Shown: piece after piece, positions 6,368 to 9,431 of the stretch
Layout of the letters: each line of letters opens with the position of its first letter
Position numbering within the stretch: position 1 is the stretch's first letter
Source: RUG11462 sp036308645
Lineage (GTDB): Bacteria > Bacillota > Clostridia > Oscillospirales > Acutalibacteraceae
Length of the DNA: 9,431 nt
Assembly (NCBI GenBank): GCA_036308645.1
Contig: JAXJVH010000044.1
Location: 1 to 9,431, forward strand
Direction: 5' to 3'
Made by a program: the position numbers and the translations under genes
Notes under the pieces: generated by a model
The model's input: the letters and a program-made list of their open reading frames with translations, nothing else
The model's database searches: none
Told to the model about the DNA's origin: nothing

Positions 6368-7159
6368 ATGAAACTTATAAACAAAAGAATTATAATTAAA
6401 CTCGGTACTTCTACCCTTGCACATTCTACGGGACTTCTTAACATAAGAAATATAAGAGAAATTTGCAGAATTCTCTGCGACCTTAAAAATGCGGGAAACG
6501 AAATTATTTTAGTTTCATCCGGTGCTATTGGAATGGGCGTCGGAAAATTAGGTTTACATAACAAGCCGACTGATATTCCGACAAAACAGGCAGCCGCCGC
6601 TATAGGTCAATGCGAACTTATGTATACTTACGATAAACTATTTTCGGAATATTCGCATACTGTTGCACAGATTTTGCTTACAGGTTCCGATGTTAACAAC
6701 GAGGAAAGATTTACAAATTTCAAAAACACTATCAATCGCCTTTTGGAACTCGGCGTTATTCCTATTATCAATGAAAACGATACAATCGCCACAGAAGAAA
6801 TCGTAATCGGCGATAACGATACGCTCGCCGCCATTGTAGCAGAAAGTATCAACGCTGATTTGCTTGTGCTTTTATCGGATATTGAGGGGCTTTATACCGC
6901 CGATCCGCACAAAGACCCAAACGGCAAGTTAATAGAGGTTATTGAAGAAATTACACCTGATATTATCGCTTTAGGCGGAGGAAAAGGCTCAAGTCTCGGC
7001 ACCGGCGGTATGTCGACAAAACTGAAAGCGGCGCAGATTGCAACCGAAGCAGGCTGTGATATGATTATTGCCAACGGACAACACCCCGAACTGTTATACG
7101 ATTTGGCAGACGGCAAGCCTATAGGCAGTTTATTTAAGGCGAAGGAGAAAAATCAATGA
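6368..7159 (+). CDS. proB: Glutamate 5-kinase, short form without PUA domain
   Basis: ProB phosphorylates glutamate to gamma-glutamyl phosphate, the first and usually proline-feedback-inhibited step of proline synthesis. Its 263 residues correspond to the amino acid kinase domain alone; E. coli ProB has 367 residues because it carries a C-terminal PUA domain, absent here. Motifs are KLGTST at residues 11-16, VSSGAIGMG at 49-57, NEND at 135-138, GDND at 148-151, SDIEGLYTADP near 170-180 and GTGGMSTK at 211-218. The reading frame ends inside the proA start (ATGA overlap at 7156-7159), so the short length is real and not a frameshift artefact: proA follows in full. PUA-less ProB proteins are known in other Gram-positives. 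The start is an ATG with AAAGGT 7 bases upstream. Confidence 0.96.
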   Translation: MKLINKRIIIKLGTSTLAHSTGLLNIRNIREICRILCDLKNAGNEIILVSSGAIGMGVGKLGLHNKPTDIPTKQAAAAIGQCELMYTYDKLFSEYSHTVAQILLTGSDVNNEERFTNFKNTINRLLELGVIPIINENDTIATEEIVIGDNDTLAAIVAESINADLLVLLSDIEGLYTADPHKDPNGKLIEVIEEITPDIIALGGGKGSSLGTGGMSTKLKAAQIATEAGCDMIIANGQHPELLYDLADGKPIGSLFKAKEKNQ

Positions 7160-8403
7160 CGACAAACGAACTTTTAATAAAAGCTAAAGGCTCATGCGAG
7201 GTTTTTAACTGTCTTAATACCGATACTAAAAACAAAGTACTTATCAGTATGGCAAAAAGTCTTATTGATAATACAGAAAATATTATTAATGCAAATAAAA
7301 AAGATATAGATTATGCAAGCGATAAAATTTCGCCTGTTATGATTGACCGTTTAACTCTCACCGAAGAGCGTATAAAAGGTATGGCAGACGGCATTTTGGC
7401 GGTGTCGAAATTGCCCGACCCTTGCGGCAAGGTTTTATCCGAACACGAAACAGACGGCGGTCTTAAAATCAAAAAAGTCCGTGTGCCGATTGGCGTTATT
7501 GCGATTATTTACGAAAGCAGACCGAACGTTACCTCTGACGCGGCGGCGCTTTGCTTTAAAAGTTCTAACGTATGCGTTCTTCGAGGAGGAAAGGAAGCAA
7601 TAAACACCAATAAAGCGGTAGTTAGCGCTTTACAGGAAGCGCTTGTTAAAAACAATCTTCCGACAACGCTTATAAACTTGGTTGAAGATACTTCAAGAAA
7701 CAGCGCTACGGAATTAATGACAGCCGTAGGACTTGTTGATATGCTTATCCCAAGAGGCGGAGCGGGCCTTATTAACGCCTGCATAAATAATGCAAAAGTG
7801 CCTTGTATTCAAACAGGTACGGGCATTTGTCATATTTATGTTGATGAATTTGCCGATATTGATATGGCGCTTAATATTGTTGAAAACGCTAAAACAAGCC
7901 GTCCTTCCGTTTGCAATGCGGCTGAAGTTTGTGTGGTAAACAGAAAAATTGCCGATAAATTTTTACCGCTTTTAAAGAAAAGGCTTGTTGCTGACAGAAA
8001 AAACAATCCCGTGGAACTGCGACTTGATAATGAAGCCGCAAAGATTATCGACGGCACTCCTGCCGGTGAAAATGATTTTGATACAGAGTTTTTGGACTAT
8101 ATTTTAGCGATAAAATGCGTTGACTCGGTTGATGACGCTATCAAGCATATCAACGCTCATTCAACCAATCATTCGGAGGCAATAGTAACCTCAAACGCTG
8201 AAAATGCACAAAAATTTGTGAATGCTATCGACAGTTCTTCCGTATATATTAACGCTTCTACACGTTTTACAGACGGCGGCGAGTTCGGTTTGGGTTGTGA
8301 AATGGGCATTTCTACTCAAAAAATCCACGCAAGAGGTCCTATGGGATTATGCGAAATGACAAGTTATAAATACATTATTTCCGGCAACGGACAGATAAGG
8401 TAA
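7156..8403 (+). CDS. proA: Gamma-glutamyl phosphate reductase (glutamate-5-semialdehyde dehydrogenase)
   Basis: ProA reduces gamma-glutamyl phosphate with NADPH to glutamate 5-semialdehyde, which cyclises to pyrroline-5-carboxylate. The intermediate is unstable, which fits close coupling to ProB. Its 415 residues are standard. It is an aldehyde-dehydrogenase-fold protein, with RVPIGVIAIIYESRPNVT at 109-126, LRGGKEA at 142-148, IPRGGAGL at 198-205 and the catalytic cysteine C253 within KTSRPSVCNAAE. The start ATG overlaps the proB stop by four bases, with AAGGAGAA (7142-7149) as a strong ribosome binding site, implying translational coupling. The encoded protein is complete with no odd residues at the active site. 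Confidence 0.97.
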   Translation: MTTNELLIKAKGSCEVFNCLNTDTKNKVLISMAKSLIDNTENIINANKKDIDYASDKISPVMIDRLTLTEERIKGMADGILAVSKLPDPCGKVLSEHETDGGLKIKKVRVPIGVIAIIYESRPNVTSDAAALCFKSSNVCVLRGGKEAINTNKAVVSALQEALVKNNLPTTLINLVEDTSRNSATELMTAVGLVDMLIPRGGAGLINACINNAKVPCIQTGTGICHIYVDEFADIDMALNIVENAKTSRPSVCNAAEVCVVNRKIADKFLPLLKKRLVADRKNNPVELRLDNEAAKIIDGTPAGENDFDTEFLDYILAIKCVDSVDDAIKHINAHSTNHSEAIVTSNAENAQKFVNAIDSSSVYINASTRFTDGGEFGLGCEMGISTQKIHARGPMGLCEMTSYKYIISGNGQIR

Positions 8404-8413
8404 GGTGAGATAA

Positions 8414-9217
8414 ATGAGCAAGTTCGGATTTATAGGCGCAGGTAATATGGGCGGTGCGCTCGCTACTGCGCTTTCTAAAAAAATAAACGGCGACAGAGTT
8501 TTAATCTCGGATATAAACCACGAAAAAGCAGAAATACTTTGCAAAGAATTAGGTGCGACGGTTTCAAGCAACGAGCAGATTGCAAAGGAAGCAAAATTTA
8601 TAATTCTTGCGGTAAAACCGCAATTTATGGCGAATATGCTTGATGAAATATCGCAGATTTTAAAAGAGCGTAATGACAGTTTTATTTTAGTTTCAATAGC
8701 CGCAGGACTTTCAACCGAAAAAATACGCAATATGTCCAAAGGCGAATTCCCTATAATCAGGGTTATGCCTAACACCCCTGCTTTTATCGGCGAAGGAATG
8801 TTGTTATTTACTCACACAGACAACGTTAAAACTGACGATATTAATGAATTTTTAGACGCAATGGAAAACGCAGGAAAGTGGGATAAAATCCCCGAAAACC
8901 TTATTGACGCGGCTTCGGCTCTCAGTGGTTGCGGTCCTGCATTTGTATATATATTTATAGAAGCGCTGGCTGACGGTGCGGTAAAGTGCGGATTGCCGAG
9001 AGATAAGGCGCTCAAATACGCCGCACAGACGGTTAAAGGCTCGGCTAAGATGGTTGAAAAGACAGATAAGCACCCCGAACTGCTAAAAGACGAGGTTTGT
9101 TCACCCGGCGGCTCAACCATTGCAGGCGTATCGGCGCTTGAAAACGGCAGTTTCAGAGCAAACTGCATAAATGCAGTAAGTAAAGCCTATAACAAAACAC
9201 TTGAACTCGGAAAATAA
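8414..9217 (+). CDS. proC: Pyrroline-5-carboxylate reductase
   Basis: ProC makes the last step to proline, reducing pyrroline-5-carboxylate with NAD(P)H; family enzymes are oligomers with interlocked C-terminal domains. It has 267 residues, as usual. The N-terminal Rossmann motif FIGAGNMGGA covers residues 6-15, followed by AVKPQ at 66-70 and MPNTPA at 118-123. The C-terminal domain shows SGCGPAF at 171-177 and the signature DEVCSPGGSTIAG at 226-238, whose threonine contacts substrate. The start is an ATG 10 bases after the proA stop; AAGGTGAG (8402-8409) overlaps that stop. A strong terminator follows. With proB and proA it makes a complete glutamate-to-proline operon. Confidence 0.97.
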   Translation: MSKFGFIGAGNMGGALATALSKKINGDRVLISDINHEKAEILCKELGATVSSNEQIAKEAKFIILAVKPQFMANMLDEISQILKERNDSFILVSIAAGLSTEKIRNMSKGEFPIIRVMPNTPAFIGEGMLLFTHTDNVKTDDINEFLDAMENAGKWDKIPENLIDAASALSGCGPAFVYIFIEALADGAVKCGLPRDKALKYAAQTVKGSAKMVEKTDKHPELLKDEVCSPGGSTIAGVSALENGSFRANCINAVSKAYNKTLELGK

Positions 9218-9229
9218 TAAGAATATTTT

Positions 9230-9271
9230 AAAAAATGCTTCGGGCAAAACTACTGCCCGAAGCATTTTTTT
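9230..9271 (+). terminator. Rho-independent terminator of proBAC, symmetrical
   Basis: A 13-bp perfect stem (9234-9246 with 9254-9266) with GC-rich core GCTTCGGGCA, extended by four A-T pairs, closes a 7-base loop and is followed by a run of seven T (9265-9271), part of it in the stem. The 5' side is a matching A run, so it should also terminate transcription coming from the right on the minus strand. It starts 12 bases after the proC stop. Confidence 0.93.
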
Positions 9272-9302
9272 GTGGTTCTTTTGCAAAAGTTGGGGTGTAT
9301 AT

Positions 9303-9431
9303 TGGCTCCCTCTGACGAGGGAGCTGTCGAGAGAAGCGAGACTGAGGGAGAGAAAACCCAAAGTATATAACTATCTTTATTCTTTCTCTCCTTCCGTCAC
9401 GGCAAAGCCGTGCCACCTCCCTCGTCAGAGG
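9303..9431. mobile_element. MITE-like palindromic repeat element, right end cut by window
   Basis: Fifteen bases at 9309-9323 recur as a perfect inverted copy at 9417-9431, the very end of the window; the left end extends to TTGGCTCC, so the right partner is probably truncated by a few bases. Each end carries its own hairpin: GCTCCCTC/GAGGGAGC with a TGAC loop at 9305-9324, and CACGGC/GCCGTG with an AAA loop at 9398-9412. The centre (about 9351-9388) is AT-rich and unstructured. There is no open reading frame with a plausible product and no transposase, so it would be a non-autonomous element or a REP-like repeat. From memory, very similar GC-rich repeats are scattered in gut Clostridia genomes; this was not verified by a search. 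Confidence 0.72.

Noticed and set aside
8347..8775. Minus-strand open reading frame of 142 codons antisense to proA and proC
   Set aside because: It spans the proA-proC junction in antisense, matches no family I recognise, and both genes on the other strand are clear full-length matches to known families.
9113..9361. Minus-strand open reading frame of 82 codons over the end of proC, the terminator and the repeat
   Set aside because: It runs through the terminator hairpin and the repeat and overlaps proC in antisense. Its peptide is translated repeat sequence, a common source of spurious small proteins. The overlapping minus frame at 9228-9416 is rejected for the same reason.
9303..9431. CRISPR array
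   Set aside because: There are only two copies in inverted orientation, with no regular direct repeats and spacers and no cas genes.

Overview
The window looks like ordinary chromosome from a low-to-moderate GC Gram-positive, most likely a gut-type member of the Clostridia. Three things point there: AGGAG-type ribosome binding sites with several TTG starts; the gene order dxs - tlyA - nadK - argR - recN, a Firmicutes arrangement (Bacillus subtilis has dxs-yqxC-ahrC-recN; many Clostridia add nadK); and a small GC-rich palindromic repeat at the right edge of a kind I associate with gut Clostridia. A species cannot be named from this.

Layout. (1) Bases 1 to about 575: the 3' part of an IS200-type insertion sequence on the + strand. 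It has a tnpA missing only its first codons at the window edge, then about 145 noncoding bases with several hairpins, the last a perfect 10-bp stem typical of an IS200/IS605 right end. (2) Bases 588-6184: a tightly packed five-gene minus-strand operon transcribed dxs, tlyA, nadK, argR, recN. It encodes the first step of MEP isoprenoid synthesis, an rRNA methyltransferase, NAD kinase, the arginine repressor and a DNA repair ATPase. Gaps are 2, 16, 5 and 36 bases, and ribosome binding sites overlap or abut preceding stop codons. (3) Bases 6185-6367: a divergent promoter region with one good sigma-A-type promoter for each direction. (4) Bases 6368-9217: a plus-strand proB-proA-proC operon encoding the whole route from glutamate to proline, closed by a strong terminator at 9230-9271. 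(5) Bases from about 9303 to the end: a MITE-like inverted-repeat element cut by the window edge.

The two operons meet head to head. ArgR senses arginine, and the neighbouring pro genes make proline from glutamate through the intermediate that also links to arginine metabolism, so a regulatory link is conceivable. One ArgR-box-like sequence overlaps the predicted dxs start site, but the match is weak.

I see no new defence system, CRISPR array, toxin-antitoxin pair, tRNA or rRNA. The least explained parts are the structured noncoding tail of the insertion sequence, the repeat at the right edge, and a 21-base-period duplication at the end of argR.
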